Source of the DNA: Desulfocapsaceae bacterium
Lineage (GTDB): Bacteria > Desulfobacterota > Desulfobulbia > Desulfobulbales > Desulfocapsaceae
Direction of reading: 5' to 3'
DNA: 16,967 nucleotides
Assembly: GCA_029934775.1 (NCBI GenBank)
Contig: JAOZLO010000017.1
Span: 1 to 16,967, forward strand
The position numbers were made by a program, and so were the translations under genes. The notes below the pieces were generated by a model, which did not search any database, was not told where the DNA came from, and saw nothing but the letters and a program-made list of their open reading frames with translations. Of the stretch, positions 7,250 to 15,546 are shown piece after piece; position 1 is the stretch's first letter, and every line of letters starts with the position of its first letter.

Positions 7250-8623
7250 TTAGCTCCCTTCAAGAAATTCTTTGCGGGATAATCCATGATTCTGCATTTT
7301 CTGATTGAGTGTTCGACGAGGAAGGTTAAGTTCCTCCATTATTTTCCCAATGTTGCCTCGATGACGTCGCAATGCCTGTTCCAGCACACAGTGTTCGAAG
7401 TTGGCAGTCTGTTCGGCAAGAGATGTACTGTGAGTGGAGATAACAGAATCCATATGCTGGAGAATGTGAGCGATCCTTTTTTGTACGGGTAGGGATGACA
7501 GTACATATCTTTCAGCAACATTTATCAGTTCCCTGACGTTTCCAGGCCATGAGTAGGCCATAAGAATAGCAATGCCTTCACTGGTCAGCGGAAGTGGATC
7601 CCTTTTATATCGTTCTGCTGCCCGGAGAGCATAATAGTCAAACAGGAGCAGAATATCGCTGCCACGTTTTCGCAGGGGAGCGATATTGATCTCTGCAACA
7701 TTAAGACGGTAATAGAGATCTGCTCTGAATGTTCCCTCGGCGATGGCTTTTCGCGGATCACTGTTTGTCGCACTGATAATTCGAATATTTATGGGAATTC
7801 GTCTGTTTGCTCCAAGCCTCACAATTTCTCTTTCCTGGAGAACACGGAGAACCTTGATTTGAAGATTAAGGGGCATGGAACTCACCTCATCAAGAAAAAG
7901 AGTACCCCCACAGGCATGTTCAAATTTACCGATACGTCTGCTTTGAGCTCCGGTGAAGGCTCCTGCCTCGTGGCCAAAAAGCTCACTCTCAAAGAGAGCT
8001 TCCGGAATGGCACCACAGTTTATGGCGACAAACTTTCCTTTTCTTCTCTCGCTGGCTTCGTGCAGGCAGTGGGCAACCACTTCTTTTCCGCACCCTGTGT
8101 CCCCTGTGAGGAAAACACTGGCATCGGTGGGTCCAAGGTCTCGTATCTCCTGGTGCAGTAACTGGATGTCTTCGCTGTTACCGAGAAGTTTACCTGCAAT
8201 AACTGAGGAATGTTCAAGACGTGTACGCAGTTGTCTGTTTTCGAGGACGAGTTGCCGTTTTTCACAAGCCCGTCGAACAGTTTCCAAAAGTATCTCCGGT
8301 TCGAAGGGCTTTTCAATAAAATCGTAAGCTCCTTCCCGGATTGAGGAAACTGCCATGGGGATATCACCGTGGGCTGTAATAAAAACGACTGGAATTTCAT
8401 TATCGATAAGAAGGGTGTTACGCATCAGTTCCAGTCCATCCATTTGGGGCATGCGAATATCGGTGACCAGTACTCCGTCAAAGTCACAATTCAAATTCTT
8501 AAGAGCAGTTTTTCCATCACCATAACTTTCCACGTGGAAATCAGCCAGTGTCAGCCATTGGGAAATGGCAACTCGCATGCTTTCCTCATCATCTACAACA
8601 TAAATAGTATTGCGTATTGTCAT
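7250..8623 (-). CDS. Sigma-54-dependent response regulator, NtrC/DctD type
   Basis: A 457-residue cytoplasmic transcription activator. The receiver (about 5-120) has D11/D12, acceptor D55 in LVTDIRMP and K105. The AAA+ sigma-54 interaction domain (about 145-375) has Walker A GDTGCGKE (174-181), the intact sigma-54 contact loop GAFTGA (221-226) and Walker B TLFLDEV (241-247). A Fis-type helix-turn-helix lies at about 410-450 (GNIGKIMEELNLPRRTLNQK). It should hydrolyse ATP to open sigma-54 promoters when phosphorylated. Its start codon overlaps the kinase stop (ATGA at 8620-8623), so the two form a translationally coupled pair. The obvious target is the sigma-54 promoter at 14033-14047 driving the TAXI/TRAP genes of the same cluster. 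The pairing is inferred from context; the family is certain. Confidence 0.95.
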   Translation of the reverse strand: MTIRNTIYVVDDEESMRVAISQWLTLADFHVESYGDGKTALKNLNCDFDGVLVTDIRMPQMDGLELMRNTLLIDNEIPVVFITAHGDIPMAVSSIREGAYDFIEKPFEPEILLETVRRACEKRQLVLENRQLRTRLEHSSVIAGKLLGNSEDIQLLHQEIRDLGPTDASVFLTGDTGCGKEVVAHCLHEASERRKGKFVAINCGAIPEALFESELFGHEAGAFTGAQSRRIGKFEHACGGTLFLDEVSSMPLNLQIKVLRVLQEREIVRLGANRRIPINIRIISATNSDPRKAIAEGTFRADLYYRLNVAEINIAPLRKRGSDILLLFDYYALRAAERYKRDPLPLTSEGIAILMAYSWPGNVRELINVAERYVLSSLPVQKRIAHILQHMDSVISTHSTSLAEQTANFEHCVLEQALRRHRGNIGKIMEELNLPRRTLNQKMQNHGLSRKEFLEGS

Positions 8624-10422
8624 GCGTCAGTATCCGGGTCAGAAGTTTCATTCTTGATCAGAGGAAGAACAAGGGAAAAGCATGCGCCACCTTTCTTTCT
8701 GTTCTCTGCAGCTATAGTACCGTTCATATCCTCTATAATACCATAGGCTATGGATAATCCAAGTCCAAGACCCTCCCCGATATCTTTGCTTGTGTAGAAA
8801 GGGTCAAAAAGGGAATCTATAGCTTTAGAGCTGATACCTATTCCGCGGTCCAGGCATTGAACCGTAGCTGTGGTATTGTCAACATTCAGGCGAAGAAATA
8901 ATTCTTTTCTTTCACTTTCTTTTGAAGCATCAAAGGCGTTGTGAATAAGATTACTCATCACCTGTTCTAACTGAATCTGATTGCCAAGGACAATAGCTGT
9001 CCCGGATGGTACAAGCTCTTTGGTAAGATGAATTCCTTTAGCTTTAATTTGAGGGGAAAAGATAAGAAGAACATTGTGTATCAATTCATTGAGATCAATG
9101 TATTCCTGCTTGCCACCGCCTTTACGGGCAAATATTTTCAATTGTCCGGTGATGGTTGCCATTCGTTCTGTTAATCTGGAGATGTACTCAAGATTTTCCA
9201 GGATTTCTTTTGGTTGCTGACGTTCTACAAAAATCCGGCAACTGGCGACAAAGGTGCGGATAGCGGTTACAGGCTGATTGAGCTCGTGGACTATGGCTGC
9301 TGACATACGCCCGAGGGCGGCAAGTTTTCCTGCTTGAATGAGTTCTTTTTGCGTTTTAAGGAGATTCTCTTCGGTCAGTTTGTGCTCTCTTATCTCTCTT
9401 CGCAAACGAGCATTTATATCTTTGATGGCCTGTGCTTTACCTGTTTCCTGGCGAGAGATTATTTTCTGACGTCTCTCACGCAAATAAAGAAAGATCAGCA
9501 GGAGCATAATTGTTGTTGCAGCAGATACTGTGATGGCTAGTTTGACATGATTTGAAACAATTTTAAGATCAGTAAGGTAATGAATACGCCAGCCATAATC
9601 GGGAAGCTGCAGAGATTGTTCGAGATAGCGTGTTCCTTCCAGTTGAAGGATATTACCATATTCGATGCTTTTTCTGTGGACATCTAGTGTGGTAAGAGGC
9701 AGTCCCAGATATTGAGTATCCCGCAACAGTCTGGCAGTATTTCTCGACAGAGGACGAAGGGATTTGTACTTCCAGTCTGTATTGCTACTGAGAAAAAGGA
9801 CCCCGTATGCATCACTGACAATAACGGTTTCCCCACCATCCTGCCATGACTTTTGAACATCCTCAAGACTCACCTTAACCACAACGACACCGAGGAATTT
9901 TCCTTTTTGCAGCACGGGGTAGGAGATAAAAAAACCGGGTTTCCTTGTCCGGAAGCCAACCGCATAGTAGCCCCCGGATCGTCCCTCTCTGGCGTCCTTA
10001 AAATAAGGGCGAAAATTGAAATTATGGCCGCTGAGATCCTGGTCGGTACGCCAGTTGCTCGTGGCAACAGTTGATCCACTGGAATCGAGAACAAAAATGA
10101 GTGTGTTCGAAATGTGTGCAAAATCATCCAGATGAGGATTTACCTTATGTGGATGATTTTCCCCATTTAACAAGGCTCGAATACCTGTATCCCGTGCAAG
10201 GACATAGGGGAGATGGCGGAATTTTTCCAGCGCATTGCGAAGGGAGTTTGCATAGAAATTGACCCGCATGGATCCTGTCCTATGAATCTGGGAATAGGTG
10301 CGATTCTTGGTAAAAAGGGCTACATACGCAACGAAGAGGGTGGTTGCTGTGAAGGTTAAGAGAATTATGGTAGTGAGTTTTTTTACTTTATTCCATCGAG
10401 GCTGTCGAGAAGATTCAACCAT
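8620..10422 (-). CDS. DctB-like sensor histidine kinase
   Basis: A 600-residue inner-membrane kinase. TM1 (about 17-37) and TM2 (about 292-314) enclose a periplasmic PAS-like double sensor (dCache/PDC type) with FRPYFKDAREGRSGGYYAVG and FISYPVL, as in DctB and related C4-dicarboxylate sensors. After a coiled-coil linker come HisKA with His379 in VHELNQP, the N-box NLIHNAFDA (491-499), G1 DRGIGI (525-530) and G2 GEGLGLGLS (549-557). It has no receiver domain and passes phosphate to the overlapping downstream regulator. A GGGA sequence 7 nt before the ATG supports the start. The ligand is likely a small carboxylate or the TRAP substrate, possibly presented by a TAXI protein; this is inference from DctB biology. 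The kinase gene is separated from the TRAP permease by about 250 bp holding a repeat and a hairpin, so it may also have its own promoter. Confidence 0.95.
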   Translation of the reverse strand: MVESSRQPRWNKVKKLTTIILLTFTATTLFVAYVALFTKNRTYSQIHRTGSMRVNFYANSLRNALEKFRHLPYVLARDTGIRALLNGENHPHKVNPHLDDFAHISNTLIFVLDSSGSTVATSNWRTDQDLSGHNFNFRPYFKDAREGRSGGYYAVGFRTRKPGFFISYPVLQKGKFLGVVVVKVSLEDVQKSWQDGGETVIVSDAYGVLFLSSNTDWKYKSLRPLSRNTARLLRDTQYLGLPLTTLDVHRKSIEYGNILQLEGTRYLEQSLQLPDYGWRIHYLTDLKIVSNHVKLAITVSAATTIMLLLIFLYLRERRQKIISRQETGKAQAIKDINARLRREIREHKLTEENLLKTQKELIQAGKLAALGRMSAAIVHELNQPVTAIRTFVASCRIFVERQQPKEILENLEYISRLTERMATITGQLKIFARKGGGKQEYIDLNELIHNVLLIFSPQIKAKGIHLTKELVPSGTAIVLGNQIQLEQVMSNLIHNAFDASKESERKELFLRLNVDNTTATVQCLDRGIGISSKAIDSLFDPFYTSKDIGEGLGLGLSIAYGIIEDMNGTIAAENRKKGGACFSLVLPLIKNETSDPDTDA

Positions 10423-10466
10423 ACATTCATCCCGATAATCGTGAAGGTACTCATTTCTTTCCGGAT

Positions 10467-10584
10467 ACTAACACCCCACAAGGGGGTATAAGTACCATGG
10501 TGGTATGTGTAACCACATAATTTAAAAATACTCTCCTCGGTTTCTTGTTTTTTATGACAGAAGTTAGGGAGTAAGGTACTAATA
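10467..10584 (+). repeat. Dispersed structured element, copy B
   Basis: Second copy of the element at 5391-5507, given in the same strand orientation. It has the same hairpin ACCCC/GGGGT (10473-10477 with 10483-10487). The long-range helix is AGTACC/GGTACT (10491-10496 with 10575-10580), in which two pairs differ from copy A and both partners changed. The inner hairpin (TTC-bulge-TGT at 10542-10548 with ACAGAA at 10557-10562) differs in sequence but still pairs. An extra hairpin GTGGT/ACCAC is possible at 10500-10515 but has a mismatch in copy A. Flanking genes are on the minus strand, so this copy is antisense to them on the + strand, while on the minus strand it lies in the leader of the DctB-like kinase. 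TACTAA occurs at both ends. Confidence 0.75.
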
Positions 10585-10623
10585 TGCAATTAAGGGAAAA
10601 CGGTTCGCTCAGGTTGTTATATA

Positions 10624-10653
10624 CTCCAGATTGTACGAGGTTACAATCCGGAG
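10624..10653 (-). terminator. Strong stem-loop just after the TRAP permease gene
   Basis: Arms 10624-10635 and 10642-10653 give 11 pairs with one A/C mismatch (CTCC-A-GATTGTA against TACAATC-C-GGAG) around a 6-nt loop. It begins 20 nt past the permease stop on the minus strand. The following sequence is TATATAAC, not a real U-tract, so it may be an mRNA-stabilising hairpin or a weak terminator separating the transporter genes from the kinase-regulator genes. Confidence 0.55.
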
Positions 10654-10672
10654 GGAGCAGTACTGGGGATTA

Positions 10673-12775
10673 TTATCCGGGCGAAGATGTCACAGATTTT
10701 CCATTCCCTTTTTTTAAATTTATAAAGAAAAGCATAAGAAAAGCGAGAGCTGCACCAATATGAATGAATATTGAAGAAGGTTGTAACATGAAAAAAGCCA
10801 GGGCAAGAGAACATATCCGAAAAGGCCAGTTCAGTTTGTTTTCCAGATATCCCTGTAATGCCCCTGTAAATGCATAGAGACCTAAAAGTGCGAATATAAA
10901 TATTTCCAGGACCTCATACCAGGCTCCTCCCAGAAATGGAGTGTAAGCAAAAAGGAGGGGTATTATATATAATCCTTTGGCTATCTTCCAGGATTGCAAC
11001 CCTGTAGCCATCGGGGGTGTTTTAGCAATGGCAGCAGCAGTGAAGGCGGTCAGGCAGACAGGCGGTGTAACATTACTGTCCTGGCTGAGCCAGAAAATAA
11101 TCATATGGGCGGAGAGAAGAGCATATGTGGCAGCGTCTTTATCGAGAGCCAGATCTCGCAAGGATCCTGCTAAGTCTGGTGGAACAGCAGCCAGGATTGC
11201 CCGGGCCTCTGTTATTGGTATCATCTGGCCAAGAAGAGCAGCCTGTTCAGGTACAGTCAGCATGAAAATAGCCTTTGCCTCTTCAGAGAGAATTCCCCTG
11301 GCTAAACTTTCAACTATCTGGCCATCAACAATGAGGTTGTAAAGGGCGGGTGCGGAGAGGGTACCTATAACAATATAGGCAGCAGTGACGGGAAGTCCCA
11401 TGCCCAGCACAAGAGAGGCAAGTGCAATCAATATGATCGCAATGATAAGGCTGTCTCCAGCCCAGTTGGTAATCATCAGGGAGAAAGTGTTACCAATCCC
11501 TGCAGTGGCAATAACGTTTACGACAAGTCCTACACTGCAGAGAAGTATGGCAGTCATTACCATATTCTTAGCACCCAGTGACATAGCTTCAAAAATATCC
11601 CGTAATCCCATTTTATTTGGAGTGGACCACGAAGAGACAATGACTGCAATGATTGATATCCCGGCGGCATAGGTTGGTGTGAAGCCGTAAATAAGCAACC
11701 CGATGAGAGTGGAAATCGGCAATAGAAAGGGCAAACCTCCCTGTTTGAGAACGTCTATAATATGTACCTGATCATCATCAACTACAATCACATCGGATCG
11801 TTTGGCTTCTATCCTGACAAAGAAAGCTACAGTGGCAAAATAGAGAATTGCCGGTAATACACTGACCGCTATAATTGTTGTATAGGGAATCTGGGTGTAG
11901 CTTGCCATGACAAAGGCACCGGCTCCCATGATGGGAGGCATCAACTGTCCCCCTGTAGAAGCTGCTGCCTCAACGCCGGCTGCAAATTTTGCTGGGAAGC
12001 CGGATTTTTTCATAAGAGGGATGGTGATAACGCCGGTTGATGCTGTGTTTGCCACCGCGGATCCTGATATAGTTCCGGTTAGTCCTGAAGCGAACACTGC
12101 AACCAGACCAGGCCCCCCAACGGTCTTGCCTGCCACTGACCTGGCAATATTAATGACAAATTCTCCAGCACCTGAGCGAAGTAAAAAGGCACCGAAAAGG
12201 ATAAACATAAAAACAAAAGTCGAAGAGATCCGGGCAATATTTCCAAACAGGCCATCATCCCCATATATGGACCGGAAAAGAATTGTTTCCGCTGTTAACC
12301 CCCCGAATTTAAAAACTCCATCCAGCATGTTTCCCCACCAACCGACGTAGGTAAGTGAGATAACAATTAAAACAGGAATGATCCAACCGGTTGTCCTGCG
12401 GGTAAATTCGATAGCAGTAAGAATCAGAAGAATACCCGCAATCCATTCAGCATTAGAAAGGTGTACGCCGCGAGCATAGATGGCATCTTCCATGGAAATC
12501 ATATAAATAGCGGAGACTGCGGCAACCAGACCAATGCAAATATCAAGAAACAGGATGCGTTTACTGCGTTTTTCCATAGTACCGCCACACATAGGATAGA
12601 CTAGAGCACAGAGCAGGGCAAAACCGGAGTAGTGGAGAGCATTTTGGGTTAACCCAGGCAGTACAGTAAAATTGTTAAAATAAATATGGAGCAATGAAAT
12701 ACCAGCCCCGAGAATGAAGATAATTTGCTCGATTTTCGTATCACCGGTGCTCTGCTTTTTAGTGTGCTCCTGCAT
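10673..12775 (-). CDS. TRAP transporter fused permease (4TM/12TM type, DctQM fusion)
   Basis: About 700 residues, almost entirely hydrophobic, with the small and large TRAP membrane subunits joined in one chain, as is typical for TAXI-type TRAP systems. Conserved large-subunit sequence is clear: GTISGSAVANTASTGVITIP, then GVEAAASTGGQLMPPIMGAG, and later LGMGLPVTAAYIV. It imports a solute delivered by the TAXI protein, driven by a sodium or proton gradient. I start it at the ATG at 12775 (MQEHTKK) because AGGAGA lies 7 nt upstream; in-frame Met codons at 12793 and 12847 lack such a site. The solute-binding gene lies 165 bp upstream on the same strand, separated by a perfect 13-bp hairpin. The substrate cannot be told from the sequence. 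Confidence 0.93.
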   Translation of the reverse strand: MQEHTKKQSTGDTKIEQIIFILGAGISLLHIYFNNFTVLPGLTQNALHYSGFALLCALVYPMCGGTMEKRSKRILFLDICIGLVAAVSAIYMISMEDAIYARGVHLSNAEWIAGILLILTAIEFTRRTTGWIIPVLIVISLTYVGWWGNMLDGVFKFGGLTAETILFRSIYGDDGLFGNIARISSTFVFMFILFGAFLLRSGAGEFVINIARSVAGKTVGGPGLVAVFASGLTGTISGSAVANTASTGVITIPLMKKSGFPAKFAAGVEAAASTGGQLMPPIMGAGAFVMASYTQIPYTTIIAVSVLPAILYFATVAFFVRIEAKRSDVIVVDDDQVHIIDVLKQGGLPFLLPISTLIGLLIYGFTPTYAAGISIIAVIVSSWSTPNKMGLRDIFEAMSLGAKNMVMTAILLCSVGLVVNVIATAGIGNTFSLMITNWAGDSLIIAIILIALASLVLGMGLPVTAAYIVIGTLSAPALYNLIVDGQIVESLARGILSEEAKAIFMLTVPEQAALLGQMIPITEARAILAAVPPDLAGSLRDLALDKDAATYALLSAHMIIFWLSQDSNVTPPVCLTAFTAAAIAKTPPMATGLQSWKIAKGLYIIPLLFAYTPFLGGAWYEVLEIFIFALLGLYAFTGALQGYLENKLNWPFRICSLALAFFMLQPSSIFIHIGAALAFLMLFFINLKKGNGKSVTSSPG

Positions 12776-12860
12776 GTCTGAGTCTCCTGACATAGTGTAA
12801 ATGGATTTAAAACCTGCAAAATGTTGTGGAAGCGGATCGAAATTCAAACAATGAGTACTA

Positions 12861-12897
12861 CAAATGGATGTTGGGAAATTTCTTCAACATCCATTTG
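12861..12897 (-). terminator. Perfect 13-bp stem-loop between TAXI gene and TRAP permease gene
   Basis: Arms 12861-12873 and 12885-12897 are perfectly complementary, with an 11-nt loop. No U-tract follows on the minus strand, so full termination is unlikely. Its position just after the solute-binding gene fits an attenuating or 3'-end-stabilising hairpin that lets the binding protein be made in excess over the permease, as known in other binding-protein-dependent operons. Confidence 0.6.
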
Positions 12898-12940
12898 CAG
12901 CAATGAAGCAGCGGAAGAGTTTTTATGACACCATTAGAGG

Positions 12941-13963
12941 TTAATTTGCAATAAGTTCATCTGGGATGGTCATTCCAATTTCTTTGTAATAGCGTGCAGC
13001 ACCAGGATGTAAAGGCATTGGCAAACCGTTGATGGCCTTTTCCTTGCTCATGGCTTTGGTAGCTTTATGGATGGCATTTAAGAATGGGAGATTTTCATAA
13101 AGTGTTTTGGTTATAAGGTAGACAGCCTCTTCGTCAATATCAGCTCGGACTGCGAGAAAATTGGGTTGAGCAATCGTTGTGACGTCATTCTTTTGATTAG
13201 GGTAGGTACCGGCAGGGATGATGTATTTAGTCCATAGATTGAGACCGCCATCAGCTTTTTTTGCCTGTTCGTCGGTAAAATTTAGCAGCGTTACTTTGTC
13301 CCCCATTGAGGCTATTGCACGTGTTACAGCGCCTGTTGGAACACCTGCAGGTGTTCCCATTCCACTGACCTGGCCGTTCTGGAGGGCATCGGCACTCGGT
13401 CCGTATCCGACATGCACGAGTTTATAGTCTTTATTTATATCAATACCGAGATTCCCGAGAAGGGTAGCGTTGGAGCCGATAGTTCCAGAGTTTTTTTTCC
13501 CCAGGGCCATTCTATCGCCTTTCATATTGAGAAGGTCGGAAACAGTTCCTGATTCAACTTTTTTAGAAAGCACTGTAAATTGTTCTACATTCTGCCAGAG
13601 CATGCTGACTGAGCGGAGGTCTTTCTGGGGACCGTCATTTGCCAGAGGGCCGGCTCCGTTCCAGGCATAATATCCATATAATCCCTGGAGAATTGCAAAC
13701 TGCACCTCATTTTCTCTGAGGAGCTTTATATTTTCACCTGAACCGGCAGAGTTAATTGCTGACATGCCAATTTTCTGTTTTGGCTGGAGTTTCACTTTTG
13801 TGAGTGTGGAAATCGCTACACCTACAGGATAGTAAGTACCTCCGGTACTGGCAGTGGCCAGGAGATAGTTTCGTTCCTCAAGTGCCTGGGCATTGCCAAA
13901 TGCAAATATTCCAAGGGCAACGGCGGCGATGGTAAAGCTTTTCAAATTAGGTCCAATTTTCAT
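12941..13963 (-). CDS. TAXI family TRAP transporter solute-binding protein (first gene of the transport operon)
   Basis: A 340-residue periplasmic binding protein that delivers substrate to the TRAP permease encoded next. It has a signal peptide (about 1-26, ending AQALEE), then ATASTGGTYYPVG and SAGSGENIKLLRENEVQFAILQ, and the C-terminal LHPGAARYYKE shared with its paralogue at 6196-7245. The start is the ATG at 13963, with AGGAG placed 7 nt upstream; an upstream in-frame start at 14059 would sit upstream of the sigma-54 promoter and is rejected. The gene is preceded by a near-perfect sigma-54 promoter with a predicted leader of about 58 nt and followed by a strong hairpin, which together suggest high, regulated expression. 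Ligand unknown. Confidence 0.95.
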   Translation of the reverse strand: MKIGPNLKSFTIAAVALGIFAFGNAQALEERNYLLATASTGGTYYPVGVAISTLTKVKLQPKQKIGMSAINSAGSGENIKLLRENEVQFAILQGLYGYYAWNGAGPLANDGPQKDLRSVSMLWQNVEQFTVLSKKVESGTVSDLLNMKGDRMALGKKNSGTIGSNATLLGNLGIDINKDYKLVHVGYGPSADALQNGQVSGMGTPAGVPTGAVTRAIASMGDKVTLLNFTDEQAKKADGGLNLWTKYIIPAGTYPNQKNDVTTIAQPNFLAVRADIDEEAVYLITKTLYENLPFLNAIHKATKAMSKEKAINGLPMPLHPGAARYYKEIGMTIPDELIAN

Positions 13964-14032
13964 GTTAAACTCCTTTTTATGATTTTTTCGTCCACTCGGG
14001 ACAATGGAAACTACAACGACAAACTTAGTTTT

Positions 14033-14047
14033 GCAAATTTGGTGCCA
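14033..14047 (-). promoter_or_regulatory. Sigma-54 (-24/-12) promoter of the TAXI-TRAP operon
   Basis: Read on the minus strand, the sequence is TGGCAC-CAAAT-TTGC, an exact match to the TGGCAC-N5-TTGC consensus with GG and GC exactly 10 nt apart. Predicted transcription start is near 14021, and the TAXI start codon is at 13963. The only sigma-54 activator visible in the window is encoded at 7250-8623 in the same cluster, so this is probably its target. Confidence 0.87.
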
Positions 14048-14163
14048 CCAGTGTCCCACAAAATATTATACTGTATAACTTGCTGTGTAATGGGATTATT
14101 TTAGGTGTATTATATACTATACGGCCAGCTGTCTAGGCAAAATATCACCTGTCAATCACCCGT

Positions 14164-14185
14164 TGTCGGCAAAAATATGCCGACA
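14164..14185. promoter_or_regulatory. Perfect 8-bp inverted repeat, candidate enhancer site for the sigma-54 activator
   Basis: TGTCGGCA (14164-14171) and TGCCGACA (14178-14185) flank a 6-nt A/T spacer. The centre is about 155 bp upstream of the predicted sigma-54 transcription start, a usual distance for NtrC/DctD-type enhancer sites. A looser relative may lie at 14132-14156 (TGTC, then GGCAAAATAT, then CCTGTCA), giving a possible pair. The alternative is a hairpin in the rtcB leader, which lies 56 bp downstream on the + strand. Confidence 0.5.
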
Positions 14186-14240
14186 CATATAAGAGTTATG
14201 GAGTTAAATATACATCCCCCCATATGGAGAGGTGAAAAAA

Positions 14241-15404
14241 ATGAAGAAAATAATTGAGACCTACGGAATTCCAATAAAACTCTGGCTCGAGGATATCGAT
14301 AGTTCAGCTCTGGCTCAGGCTGGAAACTTAGCCAATCTTCCTTTTTCCTGCATGCATATCGCTATCATGCCTGATTCCCATGTCGGTTATGGTATGCCGA
14401 TCGGGGCCGTGCTTGCCACTAGAGATGTGATTATTCCAAATGCTGTCGGAGTGGACATAGGTTGTGGAATGTGTGCGGTTCGTACATCTTTGCAGGAAAT
14501 TAATAATGAGTCCCTGAAAAAAGTGATAGGGAAGATTCGCAAGGTTGTTCCCCTTGGTTTTAAGAGTCATACTTCACCACAGGACATATTTTTAATGCCG
14601 AGGCTGGATAAGAAAAAAATGGTAACGGTATCTGAGCAGTACAATAAGGCTCGACATCAGCTTGGTACTCTGGGTGGGGGAAATCATTTTATCGAGATAC
14701 AGCTGGGGGATGATGGGTTTATCTGGATCATGATACATTCCGGTTCCAGAAATCTTGGACACAAAGTAGCCAGTCATCATAACAAAATTGCGTGCAGACT
14801 CAGTGATTCTTGGCATGTTCAGATTCCTGAAAAATGGCAGCTTGCATTTTTACCGACAGATACCCGTGAGGCCAGGGAGTATGCAGCAGAGATGAACTAT
14901 TGTGTTGAATTTGCACTGGCTAATAGAAAGTTAATGATGCACCGGGTGCAGGAATCTTTGCTGGATGTGGTGGGTCCTGTGAAATTTGATAAGTTAATTA
15001 ATAAGTCGCATAATTTTGCCGCCTGGGAACAGCATGGAGGAAAAGATGTGCTGATACACAGGAAAGGTGCAACCAGGGCCCGCAAAGGTGAACTGGGATT
15101 AATCCCGGGCAGCCAGGGAACTGCAAGTTATATTGTGCGTGGCCTTGGAAATGACGAATCATTTCATTCCTGCTCTCATGGAGCAGGGCGACGTTTGAGT
15201 AGAAAAAAGGCGATCCGTAAACTGGATTTTGATGCGGAAAAGAAGCGACTTGATCACCTTGGCGTGATCCACACAATTCGCCATAAGAAAGATCTGGATG
15301 AAGCACCGGGGGCCTATAAGGATATCGAAAAGGTAATGAAGCTTCAGGCTGATCTGGTAAAAATCGAAGTTAAATTACGGCCCCTGGCTGTGGTGAAGGG
15401 ATAG
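14241..15404 (+). CDS. rtcB: RtcB family RNA ligase
   Basis: A 387-residue member of the RtcB family, which joins RNA 2',3'-cyclic phosphate (or 3'-phosphate) ends to 5'-OH ends using GTP and Mn2+, as in tRNA or stress-damaged RNA repair. The active-site signature sequences are present: VGVDIGCGM with the metal-binding Cys, GTLGGGNHFIE, HSGSRNLGHKVASHHN, LIPGSQGTASYIV, and SCSHGAGRRLSR carrying the His that is guanylylated. Length is close to the usual bacterial RtcB (about 400). I choose the ATG at 14241 because GGAGAGG lies 8 nt upstream; a GTG at 14232 in the same frame overlaps that ribosome site. There is no neighbouring rtcA or rtcR. It is divergent from the sigma-54-driven TRAP operon, with about 200 bp between promoter and start. 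Some RtcB homologues have uncertain physiological substrates, so the in vivo role is open. Confidence 0.93.
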   Translation: MKKIIETYGIPIKLWLEDIDSSALAQAGNLANLPFSCMHIAIMPDSHVGYGMPIGAVLATRDVIIPNAVGVDIGCGMCAVRTSLQEINNESLKKVIGKIRKVVPLGFKSHTSPQDIFLMPRLDKKKMVTVSEQYNKARHQLGTLGGGNHFIEIQLGDDGFIWIMIHSGSRNLGHKVASHHNKIACRLSDSWHVQIPEKWQLAFLPTDTREAREYAAEMNYCVEFALANRKLMMHRVQESLLDVVGPVKFDKLINKSHNFAAWEQHGGKDVLIHRKGATRARKGELGLIPGSQGTASYIVRGLGNDESFHSCSHGAGRRLSRKKAIRKLDFDAEKKRLDHLGVIHTIRHKKDLDEAPGAYKDIEKVMKLQADLVKIEVKLRPLAVVKG

Positions 15405-15546
15405 CAGGGCACTGGCTAATACAACCTTACCCATCTGCCTTCTGCTCCTTGAGTTTTTTAAAATGAACTTCGGGGTAATATGGTGGACATCAGGATAGAG
15501 TCCGCAGTGGAGTTCAATGCATACTTTTCAATTGTATATGCCGTAT
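15405..15546. other. Short intergenic gap between convergent genes
   Basis: This gap between rtcB and the convergent small hypothetical gene shows no hairpin with a T-run that would make a convincing terminator, and no open frame worth calling. Confidence 0.5.

Noticed and set aside
7953..8400. Open frames of 124 and 126 codons overlapping the sigma-54 regulator
   Set aside because: Shadows of the AAA+ domain coding region in other frames, without recognisable domains.
11907..12350. 147-codon open frame on the + strand
   Set aside because: It is antisense to the TRAP permease and its composition is the shadow of a conserved membrane protein; no ribosome site or motif.
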